DNA of 64,000 nt from Tundrisphaera lichenicola (GTDB lineage Bacteria; Planctomycetota; Planctomycetia; Isosphaerales; Isosphaeraceae). How positions within the stretch are numbered: position 1 is the stretch's first letter; every line of letters starts with the position of its first letter. The translations under genes and the position numbers were made by a program. This document shows, piece by piece, positions 36,913 to 44,918 of the stretch. Below the pieces are notes generated by a model. That model saw only the letters and a list, made by a program, of their open reading frames with translations. It did no database searches and was not told the DNA's origin. The stretch is taken from contig NZ_CP195106.1 in assembly GCF_051175385.1 (NCBI RefSeq), positions 5,394,001 to 5,458,000 of the forward strand. The letters run 5' to 3'.

Positions 36913-37899
36913 ATGCCCGCCATGTCCTTCCCTGACGCTAATCGACCAACAGGAAGGTTAGCTCCTTCTCCCACGGGCGGATTGCACCTGGGCCACGCCC
37001 GGACCTTCCTGATCGCCTGGCTATCGGCCAGGAGTCGAGGGGGACGGGTCATCCTTCGCCAAGAGGACCTCGATGCTACGAGGGCCAGGAGTGAGGCCGC
37101 CTCATCAGCGATCGAAGACCTTCGCTGGCTAGGAATCGACTGGGACGAAGGACCGGATGTCGGCGGGAGGCATGAACCCTACGTTCAATCAGAACGCAAG
37201 GGAGCGTATGCAGCCGAAATACGGCGTATGGCGGCGAAAGATCTGATCTATCCGTGCACTTGCACTCGTGCTGATATTGATCGTGCTTCGTCTGCCCCGC
37301 ATGCGTCCGACGAGGGGCCGACCTACCCGGGTACATGCTCGACCCGTTCGTTCTCGGATGTTGGCGCACTCGAAAATCGGCCATTCGCATGGCGATTCAG
37401 GGTCCCTCCGGGTCCGGTCTCCTGGATCGATCGGTTCCTCGGTCCTGTCCGGATCGATCCTTCCACAACCGGCGGGGATTTCGTCGTGGGGCGCGATGGG
37501 ATCGGGCCGTCCTATCAGTTGGCCGTCGTTCACGATGATGCCACGATGGGCGTGACCGAAGTGATTCGAGGGGATGATCTGGTCTCGAGCACTCCTCGTC
37601 AGATCCTCTTGTACCGGGCCCTCGGCTTCGAACCACCCAATTTCGGACATATCCCGCTTGCAGTTGACTCGAATGGTCGGCGATTGGCCAAGCGAGAAGG
37701 ATCGCTCAAGATCACCAGGCTACGAGAGTCGGGGGTTCCCGCCGACAGACTAATTGGTTGGCTTGCTAGGGCCTGTGGTTGGTCGGACCGAATCGAGCCG
37801 AGCCCCGCTTCAGCCTGGATTAGTCGGTTCGACCTGGCTGCGATCCCCCGAGAACCATGGGTCATATCGGCGGAGTCGATCGACGAAATACGCCCTTGA
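36913..37899 (+). CDS. gluQ: Glutamyl-queuosine tRNA(Asp) synthetase
   Basis: 328 residues, start uncertain within 36880-36922. A truncated class I glutamyl-tRNA synthetase without anticodon domain, which loads Glu onto the queuosine of tRNA-Asp. Motifs: APSPTGGLHLGHARTFLIAW (HIGH), LRQEDLDATR, the zinc ligands in YPCTCTRADI and YPGTC, and RLAKREGS in place of KMSKS. Length and the Cys-x-Cys...Tyr...Cys zinc pattern separate it from full GltX. Divergent from prfB. Confidence 0.88.
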   Translation: MPAMSFPDANRPTGRLAPSPTGGLHLGHARTFLIAWLSARSRGGRVILRQEDLDATRARSEAASSAIEDLRWLGIDWDEGPDVGGRHEPYVQSERKGAYAAEIRRMAAKDLIYPCTCTRADIDRASSAPHASDEGPTYPGTCSTRSFSDVGALENRPFAWRFRVPPGPVSWIDRFLGPVRIDPSTTGGDFVVGRDGIGPSYQLAVVHDDATMGVTEVIRGDDLVSSTPRQILLYRALGFEPPNFGHIPLAVDSNGRRLAKREGSLKITRLRESGVPADRLIGWLARACGWSDRIEPSPASAWISRFDLAAIPREPWVISAESIDEIRP

Positions 37900-37901
37900 G
37901 T

Positions 37902-38477
37902 TCAGATCGGGAATAGCTTATTTGAGCAACAACCTCTGATATCGGCCAGAAATAGGGCTCGATCTCGACCGTCAGGGAAGGCTCGGTCGGGGATCAAAAG
38001 CACTCCTCCGGCTGGTCGAAGTAGGATCACGGTCAAATGATCGACTCGAAAGATCTCATCAACTTCCGACCAAAGAAACGTCCGGTCGAACTCGGGTTCC
38101 TGGTCCTCGGCTTTCTTGGTGATTCCTGCGGGAGATATGGCCAGGTGGACCGGGAATGGCACTCCTAGTTCACGAGCGACTCGTGAAGTTCTGCGACAAC
38201 ACCAGACTGTTCGAAAACCAGCCAGGGAAGCCAGGACAATCGAGGAACACGCCATCATCAACGCGACGGAGCGAATGCCTTCGGAGAAATAGGACACTGA
38301 GAACAAGATAAGTCCAATGCTTATCAGAAGAAGCAATCCTTGGCCTTGTTGACGGCAAAGGCGTCGACATGCTCGGAATCGGGTCAAAGTGGCGTACCTT
38401 AAGATGTCGGAATGGGTCAGCCGGTAGTCGAGCTCAATGGGCCGGATCAACCCATCCTCGAAAGTCGCCTGGCCCAT
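37902..38477 (-). CDS. Small membrane protein, YcxB-like
   Basis: 191 residues from the ATG at 38477 (AGGTGG upstream). Two adjacent TM segments (GLLLLISIGLILFSVSYF and ALMMACSSIVLASLAGF) sit near residues 50-95, and the cytoplasmic C-terminus has alternating strands (HLAISPAGITKK, FLWSEVDEIFRVDHLTVILLRPAGGVLLIPDRAF). This pattern matches YcxB/PH-like bacterial membrane proteins: a SPxGI and W-x-x-V/I motif followed by IPxRAF. The function is unknown. Convergent with gluQ, 2 bp apart. Confidence 0.7.
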   Translation of the reverse strand: MGQATFEDGLIRPIELDYRLTHSDILRYATLTRFRACRRLCRQQGQGLLLLISIGLILFSVSYFSEGIRSVALMMACSSIVLASLAGFRTVWCCRRTSRVARELGVPFPVHLAISPAGITKKAEDQEPEFDRTFLWSEVDEIFRVDHLTVILLRPAGGVLLIPDRAFPDGRDRALFLADIRGCCSNKLFPI

Positions 38478-38682
38478 GATTTTTCCACCTGGAAACAGGA
38501 AGTGCCGAGCCGAGATATGAACGCCAGGCGACCACGGACTTATCCTAACGCCCTTGTTTCTCGGATCGAGCACCGATTGGCGACTCCGAGCGATCCGCTA
38601 GGAATTTGGCCAGATCGGACTCCGAATCCCCAGAATAACGATTTCCCATCGAAAGACGAGTCTTTCCGAGCCGCCTGTCTTC

Positions 38683-39525
38683 TCAGTCGAAATAGCCGCA
38701 AGCTCTGAGATGATAAACACTTCGGGCAACTCTCCTATGTCGCTCCTCCTGACCAGGCTCGGGTTCGCCTCCGATTCCTTCAAGTTCGATGGTGTAAGGC
38801 CCGGAGAAGCCGACCTCATCGAGGATCTCACGGATCCGGCGGAAATCCACCGCCCCGCCTTCTCCCAGGGCCGGGAAAAACCAATCCTGCAATCCGCCAC
38901 GGTTGTCCTTCAGATGAACGCTCCCCACGAGATGTTTGACTCGCTGGAGTTCGTCCACAGGATCCGCCCGCAAGTTATAAAAGGCGATATTACCCGTGTC
39001 AAAGTTGATCCGAATTCCGGGATGGTCCAGATCACCCATCAAATCCAGCATCGCTTGTGCATTCTGGGTTGGCCCCTTATGAGTCTCCAGTGTCAGCAGC
39101 ATTCCGAGGTCAGTCGCGAGATCTCCGAGGCGTCTTAGGTGCTCGATGATGATCTTTCGCTCGTGGGAGTCGGTCGGTTGACCCGCCCCCGAGACCGCCA
39201 AAGGAGCCCGGAAAGTCGCGTTGGCGAATCGGATTCTACTGGCGGTCAGTTCGAATCCTTCGGGAGTCCGAAGGTCGGCCCCGCCGACATTACATCCGCT
39301 CACCTTGACCGAGCGATCGCGGAGAAGTCCAAGGAATGAAGAGACTTCGGGAGCGGGTGTCGACTCGATAACTACCGCCGATTCCGGGATCACCAAGCCC
39401 CCGAAGTCATGCCCCCGGAGAGCAAGCTCGACGTAGGAGAGGCCTGCCGCCGAAATTCCCTCGACCGCCGGGCGAACCCCGGGAGGACCGTAGGAATTCG
39501 AATAACAGCTTACGATTCGATTCAT
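38683..39525 (-). CDS. Sugar phosphate isomerase/epimerase (xylose isomerase-like TIM barrel)
   Basis: 280 residues from the ATG at 39525; a TTG four codons upstream is possible. The TIM-barrel pattern of the AP-endonuclease-2 superfamily is seen: LSYVELAL near the N-terminus, LLTLETHKGPTQNAQAMLDLM (metal-ligand Glu), GIRINFDTGNIAFY (Asp), HLVGSVHLKDNRGG (His) and PYTIELEGIGGEP (final Glu). These are the metal and catalytic positions. Substrate unknown; planctomycetes carry many such genes for sugar and inositol breakdown. Confidence 0.82.
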   Translation of the reverse strand: MNRIVSCYSNSYGPPGVRPAVEGISAAGLSYVELALRGHDFGGLVIPESAVVIESTPAPEVSSFLGLLRDRSVKVSGCNVGGADLRTPEGFELTASRIRFANATFRAPLAVSGAGQPTDSHERKIIIEHLRRLGDLATDLGMLLTLETHKGPTQNAQAMLDLMGDLDHPGIRINFDTGNIAFYNLRADPVDELQRVKHLVGSVHLKDNRGGLQDWFFPALGEGGAVDFRRIREILDEVGFSGPYTIELEGIGGEPEPGQEERHRRVARSVYHLRACGYFD

Positions 39526-39759
39526 GTTTATACCCAATGGCCTTGCGGCCGCATCAACTCCGGTGGAGATCGAGCACTCGCACCAATTTAAGCCTCGGTT
39601 TCAGGCCGACGTGGCGAAGAAACAACACGAGTTGTTCCGAAAAATCATCCCTCGGAAAGGCTCCAAGGTCTATATTCTACAGAATCAGGCCTTTTTCTTA
39701 TACAATGGTGTTGTTCGAATACAACGCATTCCGCAATGTGAACTATTTGAGCCATAGAC

Positions 39760-39789
39760 TTGACACGGAAGGTGCATCTTCGACACAAT
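39760..39789 (+). promoter_or_regulatory. Candidate sigma-70 promoter of the PEP-CTERM gene
   Basis: A perfect -35 TTGACA (39760-39765), 18-bp spacer and CACAAT (39784-39789, 4 of 6 to TATAAT). It sits about 50 bp before the start codon in the AT-richer 39526-39839 gap, which has no supported gene otherwise. Confidence 0.45.
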
Positions 39790-39839
39790 TTGCTCCTGTT
39801 CAGTCGAACTATTTCCAGGGTGGGGAGCGGAACTACAAC

Positions 39840-40832
39840 ATGAGACGTGCCAAATTGATGAGCATCGTACGGACCTCGGCCGTTCGACTCGCCATCGTCA
39901 CGGCGATTGGCGCGGGATGGTCCTCGGCGGCTCGGGCCGACTTCACGTTTGATGCGGACGGGGCTGGTGGTCAGGCGTCGGCCCAGACCATCACCGGGCT
40001 GAATTATGGCGCAGGCAACGCGCTGTCGGTTGGGGCGATCCAGAACGGCGGACTTCAGGTCGGCTCCACCTTCCAACTCCTCTTCCAGACGCACCTCTCT
40101 CAGGTCGTCAATGGAGTGAGCTCGTCGACCCCCACGGGTCTTGACTCGGATTATCAGATCACGCTCGTGGCTAGCTTCACCGAGCGCGTGACCAGCATCA
40201 CGACCATCGCTGGTGTTGGCACCATTGCTACTTTCGAACTCGTCCCGACCGCGACCGATTCGATCAAGATTTTCTTCAATAGTTCCAAGGTCTACAACAA
40301 CGCGGATGGTACTGGCTTTGCTGTCGGAACTGAGATCGCTTCGCTAGATCCCAGCTTTGTCGGCTCGTCCTACACCGATCGGACCGCCCTGCCGGCAAGT
40401 CAAGGCGGTGGAATTAAGAAGTTCAACACGACGGGTTCCGGTAATGGTCTGAGCGCGACGACCAATAGCGGCACTGGAAGCACGACGATCGGGGCCGCCG
40501 TCCTATCGTACGACTCGAATTTCTTCCAGCCGCCGTCGGGCAACCCCCAGTTGCTGACCTCGCTGGTTGACCTGGGCGTTGACCCGATCTTCAATGTTGT
40601 CTCGGCTTCGAAGTTGTTCGTGGACATCAGCAATGGCTCGACCCACGCTGCGAACATCGGGTCGAACAACGGCACCAGCGGCCCCGACTTCCAGCTTGAA
40701 GTCGCCGGCTTCACTCAGTCGTTCACCGCCGTGCCCGAGCCAGCCTCGGTCGCCATGACCCTGCTCGGTCTCGGTAGCTTCGGCTTTGGGTCGTTCGTTG
40801 CCCGACGCCGTCGGACGGGTACTTCGGCCTGA
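39840..40832 (+). CDS. PEP-CTERM sorting domain-containing exported protein
   Basis: 330 residues from the ATG at 39840. A signal peptide (LAIVTAIGAGWSSAARA) is cut near residue 33. The mature part is Gly/Ser/Thr/Asn-rich and beta-predicted, with few Cys, typical of a secreted structural protein. The C-terminus carries the PEP-CTERM signal: VPEPAS, a hydrophobic helix MTLLGLGSFGFGSFV, then ARRRR. An exosortase is expected to cleave at PEP and route the protein to the cell surface; none is in the window. A promoter-like element and a terminator flank it. Confidence 0.92.
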   Translation: MRRAKLMSIVRTSAVRLAIVTAIGAGWSSAARADFTFDADGAGGQASAQTITGLNYGAGNALSVGAIQNGGLQVGSTFQLLFQTHLSQVVNGVSSSTPTGLDSDYQITLVASFTERVTSITTIAGVGTIATFELVPTATDSIKIFFNSSKVYNNADGTGFAVGTEIASLDPSFVGSSYTDRTALPASQGGGIKKFNTTGSGNGLSATTNSGTGSTTIGAAVLSYDSNFFQPPSGNPQLLTSLVDLGVDPIFNVVSASKLFVDISNGSTHAANIGSNNGTSGPDFQLEVAGFTQSFTAVPEPASVAMTLLGLGSFGFGSFVARRRRTGTSA

Positions 40833-40863
40833 GGCTCCGACTGATCTCGCCATTCGACAGATC

Positions 40864-40906
40864 CACAGGAGGCTGCCCCTCAACGGGGGTGGCCTCTTGT
40901 GTTTTA
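40864..40906 (+). terminator. Intrinsic terminator of the PEP-CTERM gene
   Basis: Stem ACAGGAGGCTGCCCC pairing with GGGGGTGGCCTCTTGT (one or two mismatches) around a TCAA-type loop, followed by GTTTTAAT, 32 bp past the stop. Confidence 0.85.
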
Positions 40907-41037
40907 ATATTCAAGGGAGAGACACCCACTCGACGAACGAACCCGACATCAGTTCAAGTTAACCGGTAAGGTGTCGACTTACGATCGACGATCGAGTGCA
41001 AGAAGCAAAAAATCGGATCGATTCGATCAAATTCGGG

Positions 41038-42240
41038 TCAGCCGGAAATCGGATCGATGACCACCGGCACTTCCGCGCCAGGCTCGACAATCCGCAGTGC
41101 CCTCTTGCCGGAGAGGACCTCCAGTAGAGTTCGTCCGCAGACCCCTTCTCGCCAGCCTTCTAGCAGCGAGATGGATCGGTCGCCGTTCATCCCATCCAGA
41201 TACCAACGGACCAGGACTTTCAAGTCGTTCGCACCACCGGCCAGGCCGACCGCAACCTTCGCTTCCGCGCAAGATTGCGAGAGGGTGGCCGAAAGCAGGC
41301 TGATGACCATGGCTAGCCCCGGCCCGTCGTCGTGGCGTTCGGCTGGTTCGGGAAGGTCCTCGATGGGGGTAGTCTGAGCCTCGGCGATGACCCTCAAAAT
41401 CTCTCCAGAGCGGGCCAAGAGTTGGGGCCGATTGAAATCCCGAAGGGCTTCCAGATCGCGCCGGGTGTTCGGTTGACGCTTGGAGATCGCGACCAAGAGG
41501 TCATCGCGGAGGACGCTCCGAAGCGGCCGGTTGATCCGTTTCGCGTCTTTCGACCGCCATTCGGAGAGACGTCGAGCGACTTCGAGCCCCCGACGGTTCA
41601 GCGTGTGAAGTCCCGACAAGCGACGCCAGCGGTCCACATCGGATCGATGATCAATTGCATGTAAGAATGAGTTAAATTCAGCTTCAGCCCATTCGGTCCT
41701 ACCTCGGCGGTGCAATTCGGCCTCGAGCATCTCGGCGAGTTCGAGGAGATGTCGAACATCTTCCAGCGCGTAGCGAAGTTGGGCGTCCGAGAGGGGACGA
41801 CGCCTCCAATCGGTCCGAGTCTCCCCTCCCATAAGAGAGACTTTCAGAGCCTGATGGACCAGATTGCTCAGTGAGAGGGGGTAGCCGAATCCCACGAGGC
41901 CCGCGGCGATCTGAACATCAAAAAGCCGTTCTGGAATCCTTCCGGCCTGGATCCGGCAGATCCTGAGATCTTCCCCAGCCGCATGCATGACCACCTCGAT
42001 CGAGGGGTCGAGCACGACGTCCCAGAAAGGAGAGAGGTCCTCAATCTGCAGGGGATCCACCACTGCCAGCCGCGATTTCGTCGCGACCTGGATCAGGCAG
42101 AGGATGGGCTCGTAGGTATCTTCCGAGACGAACTCGGTGTCGAAAGCAAATCGCCCAGCTTGGCGGATGTGGGCGACCAACTCGCCCAAGCCTTCGGAGG
42201 TACCAATCAGAGTGGGATCTTCAACGGGCTGTCCGGCCAT
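41038..42240 (-). CDS. rnd: Ribonuclease D
   Basis: 400 residues from the ATG at 42240. A 3'-5' exoribonuclease of the DEDDy type that trims tRNA and other stable RNA. Catalytic residues: FDTEF (Asp, Glu), HAAGEDLRIC (Asp), and YALEDVRHLL (Tyr, Asp). After the exonuclease domain comes an HRDC domain (about 215-290, DAKRINRPLRSVLRDDLLVAISKRQP). The last 90 residues form a second, weaker helical unit as in other RNase D proteins. Single gene; convergent with the PEP-CTERM gene. Confidence 0.93.
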   Translation of the reverse strand: MAGQPVEDPTLIGTSEGLGELVAHIRQAGRFAFDTEFVSEDTYEPILCLIQVATKSRLAVVDPLQIEDLSPFWDVVLDPSIEVVMHAAGEDLRICRIQAGRIPERLFDVQIAAGLVGFGYPLSLSNLVHQALKVSLMGGETRTDWRRRPLSDAQLRYALEDVRHLLELAEMLEAELHRRGRTEWAEAEFNSFLHAIDHRSDVDRWRRLSGLHTLNRRGLEVARRLSEWRSKDAKRINRPLRSVLRDDLLVAISKRQPNTRRDLEALRDFNRPQLLARSGEILRVIAEAQTTPIEDLPEPAERHDDGPGLAMVISLLSATLSQSCAEAKVAVGLAGGANDLKVLVRWYLDGMNGDRSISLLEGWREGVCGRTLLEVLSGKRALRIVEPGAEVPVVIDPISG

Positions 42241-42350
42241 CAAGGACTCTCAAGAAGTTTCGTCCGTCGTTCCAGGCCGGTTGCCTGCGTCTCTTACAAA
42301 ATTATCACGAATGCCCGGAAAGCGTGCAAGCTCGAGCTTGACTTTGGTCC

Positions 42351-43130
42351 TCAATAGCCGATGCCGCTGAGAAATTCGAGAATCGCCTGATCTGTGGGGT
42401 GCGGATTCTCCAGGGGCGCGAGATGACCGGAATCCGGAACCGTCACCAGCCGAGCATCCGGAATCAAGTGGGCCATCGCCTTGGTTTCTTCCAGAGGGAT
42501 GAGTTGATCTTCAAGCCCGGCGATGACGAGGGTCGGAACGGAGATCTCCGGAAGTTTGGAGGTCCGATCGGGTCGACTAGCTAGTCCTCGGAGCGTTCCG
42601 ATTAGAGCCCTCACTGGCGTCTTGATCATCCGTTGGTGCAAGCGGGCAACCAATTCGGGGTTTTGAGCGAATGTTTTCCTGGAAAACAACTTGGGAATCA
42701 TACCCGCGATCAGGGCTTCGACTTTCCCATCCGACTCAAGCTGCAGTGCCAGTTTTTCGCGAATTTGTGCGGCCTCGGAGCTATCGGCCGAAGCCCTCGT
42801 GTTCATCAAAATGAGACCCCTGACCCGCGAAGGATGACGAGTCACGATCGAAAGCGCGAGATAGCCTCCCATCGAGAGGCCTCCAAAAACCACGGGCTGG
42901 GTCAGTTGGAGACTATCGAGGGTCTCGATCACGTCGTCCGCCATGACGTCGATCGGATAAACCCCGTCAGGTGCCGCACTCGAGCCATGCCCCCTCAAAT
43001 CGGGCGAGATGACCCGATAGACAGACCCCAGACTGGATTGTTGGTTGGACCACATCGATCGGTCGAATGGAAAACCGTGAAGCAAAACGACCACCGGCCC
43101 TGGACCGTCATCTTCGTAATCGAGTCGCAT
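42351..43130 (-). CDS. Alpha/beta hydrolase
   Basis: 259 residues from the ATG at 43130, strongly preferred because GGAGG lies 10 nt upstream. Oxyanion-hole motif LLHGFPFDRSMW, nucleophile elbow GGLSMGGYLA, acid in VIAGLEDQLIP, and catalytic His in VPDSGHLAPLE. The HGFPFDRSMW and DLRGHGSS pattern places it with the esterase/3-oxoadipate enol-lactonase/haloperoxidase-like branch. No pathway genes adjoin it, so the substrate is open. Same strand as rnd, 110 bp upstream of it. Confidence 0.87.
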   Translation of the reverse strand: MRLDYEDDGPGPVVVLLHGFPFDRSMWSNQQSSLGSVYRVISPDLRGHGSSAAPDGVYPIDVMADDVIETLDSLQLTQPVVFGGLSMGGYLALSIVTRHPSRVRGLILMNTRASADSSEAAQIREKLALQLESDGKVEALIAGMIPKLFSRKTFAQNPELVARLHQRMIKTPVRALIGTLRGLASRPDRTSKLPEISVPTLVIAGLEDQLIPLEETKAMAHLIPDARLVTVPDSGHLAPLENPHPTDQAILEFLSGIGY

Positions 43131-43363
43131 CAGCTGAGGACCTCCCATCGCGAGGATGCGTCAATTATCGCATTCTGGCCTTGGTCGCCCGAAACGGCAA
43201 TCTCTCGGCGATTTCCCATGCCCGACTTTCGAGAGGTGACGGATGGCTTCCGATCCTGCTTGGAGAAACCGGCAAATGGCTCCTTTGATCTCGGCGAATC
43301 ATCGAGCCGGATTGATCATCGCAATCACCGAGTCGCAAGGTTTGGAAGTTTCCCATTCCCGAA

Positions 43364-44539
43364 TCACGACCCGTCCATGCCGACCAGTCTGATCATCCGA
43401 CTAATGGCCTCATCACATGCTCGGGAAGCCCGATTACCGCCCGAATTGGTGGCGACCAGGAACGCGATCTGACGCACCGGGGCAACCCAGATCGTCGAAT
43501 ACCAGGTGGTGTTGCTCCCGCTATGAGAAAGGGCTGAACCGCCGGCCCAGGCCCGTTCTCGAATTAGCCAACCGCAGACATAATCCTCATCCTTGGCCGG
43601 GGCATGAAGGGCCTTGAGCGTTTCTTGCTTCGGTGGACGATTTCCCTCCGGAACACTCCCGAGGTGGAGTCTGGCAAATTTTGCCCAGTTCGAGACGGAG
43701 CAATGGACGGTACCAGCGGGCCCCATCACCGATGGATTATCGAGCCGGATTGGTTGAAATATTCCCCCTACTTCGATATGGCCCCACGGCTGATCGTCGA
43801 CCTCCGAGTGCCCCGGCGGACCGAAACCCGTCGAAGTCATCCCCAATGGTTCGAAAATGCGGGTCTGCATCAACGCATCCCACGTGATCCCGGTGACTTC
43901 CTCGGCCATCAATCCGGCCAGAACATATCCGACATTGGAATACTCGAAGCGATGACCACCCGATGACTTCGGTGCGTCTTTGAGGACCATCGACAGGACG
44001 ACTCGCCTTTTGTCCGTGTCCGATAGCCCCAGGCCCACGGTCCGCCAGGCTACGTTGGGTGGGAGCCCCGCGCGATGTGCGAGCAGTTGGCGAAGGGTCA
44101 CCGATCGAAAATCAGGGTGAAAGCCCCCGGAACGACCGGGAAAGACCTCCTGAATCGTCGAGTTCCACGCCAGCTTTCCTTCCTCAACGAGCGTCCCAAT
44201 CATGGTGGCGGTCATTGCCTTGGTGCAGGAGCCGATGTGAACCTGATGATCGACCCGGATCGGATCGTCAGATCCGACTTTTCGAACCCCCGAGGCCCCC
44301 ATGATGACCGACCCGTTTCCTCGAACGACGGCTCCGATCATCCCCGGCACCCCCTTCCCTCGGGTTCGACTGGAATCGAGGAGGCTGACCATTTCCTCTG
44401 GAGTTGGCGTAACCTTCGAATTCTGATCGGGTGAACTCGTGGTTTTTGTCAACTGAGCCCGTAGTTGACCTGATCCCAGTCCCCAGAGCCCGAATGAGAG
44501 GGCCGCCGATCCTTTCACAACTCGACGCCGAGCGATCAC
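43364..44539 (-). CDS. Serine hydrolase, beta-lactamase class C/PBP-like
   Basis: 391 residues from the GTG at 44539, with GGAGG 5 nt upstream. The N-terminus (IARRRVVKGSAALSFGLWGLG) looks like a Tat or Sec signal, placing the enzyme outside the cytoplasm. Active-site motifs: SxxK in IGSCTKAMT, YxN in FEYSNVGYVLAG, and HSG in LSHSGSNTTWY replacing KTG. These define the class C beta-lactamase/D-aminopeptidase/esterase superfamily. The HSG variant is common in esterase and peptidase members, so a resistance role is not implied. Confidence 0.87.
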   Translation of the reverse strand: MIARRRVVKGSAALSFGLWGLGSGQLRAQLTKTTSSPDQNSKVTPTPEEMVSLLDSSRTRGKGVPGMIGAVVRGNGSVIMGASGVRKVGSDDPIRVDHQVHIGSCTKAMTATMIGTLVEEGKLAWNSTIQEVFPGRSGGFHPDFRSVTLRQLLAHRAGLPPNVAWRTVGLGLSDTDKRRVVLSMVLKDAPKSSGGHRFEYSNVGYVLAGLMAEEVTGITWDALMQTRIFEPLGMTSTGFGPPGHSEVDDQPWGHIEVGGIFQPIRLDNPSVMGPAGTVHCSVSNWAKFARLHLGSVPEGNRPPKQETLKALHAPAKDEDYVCGWLIRERAWAGGSALSHSGSNTTWYSTIWVAPVRQIAFLVATNSGGNRASRACDEAISRMIRLVGMDGS

Positions 44540-44820
44540 AAAATCCTCCAACCAGAATTGCCGGAAGTGGGAAATCCCAACGACACGCTCACTCGATCTA
44601 TCCTTATTGCATTTAACAAATTACGACGAGACCACGATTATCGCCTCCGACGTTGGTGTTTGAACTCAATCTCATGGCCATGAACCGCGTCAGGTCACCC
44701 AAGAAATAAATGGCTGGTTACCGCCGAATAAAACTCCGAAATTTCGGTGACTTGAAATGACCTCGGAAGGCCGTCTCAGTAGCATGGATTGGGGCGAGGG
44801 GCCGGTCCGTCGATTTATCC

Positions 44821-44851
44821 TGGACATTGGATGGCGAAACGTCGCTATAAT
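44821..44851 (+). promoter_or_regulatory. Candidate sigma-70 promoter of the DUF1592/DUF1552 operon
   Basis: A perfect TATAAT at 44846-44851 and TGGACA (5 of 6) at 44821-44826 with a long 19-bp spacer, 68 bp before the ATG. The rest of the 44540-44918 gap is AT-richer divergent regulatory DNA with no supported gene. Confidence 0.5.
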
Positions 44852-44918
44852 ATTAAAGGATGAAATCCATCACTCCCGCCTGATCCCCGCCCTGGCCCGG
44901 TAGCGAAAGACAAATCCG

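Noticed and set aside
43364..44539. Antibiotic-resistance beta-lactamase
   Set aside because: KTG is replaced by HSG and the context is not mobile; the wider serine hydrolase family fits better.
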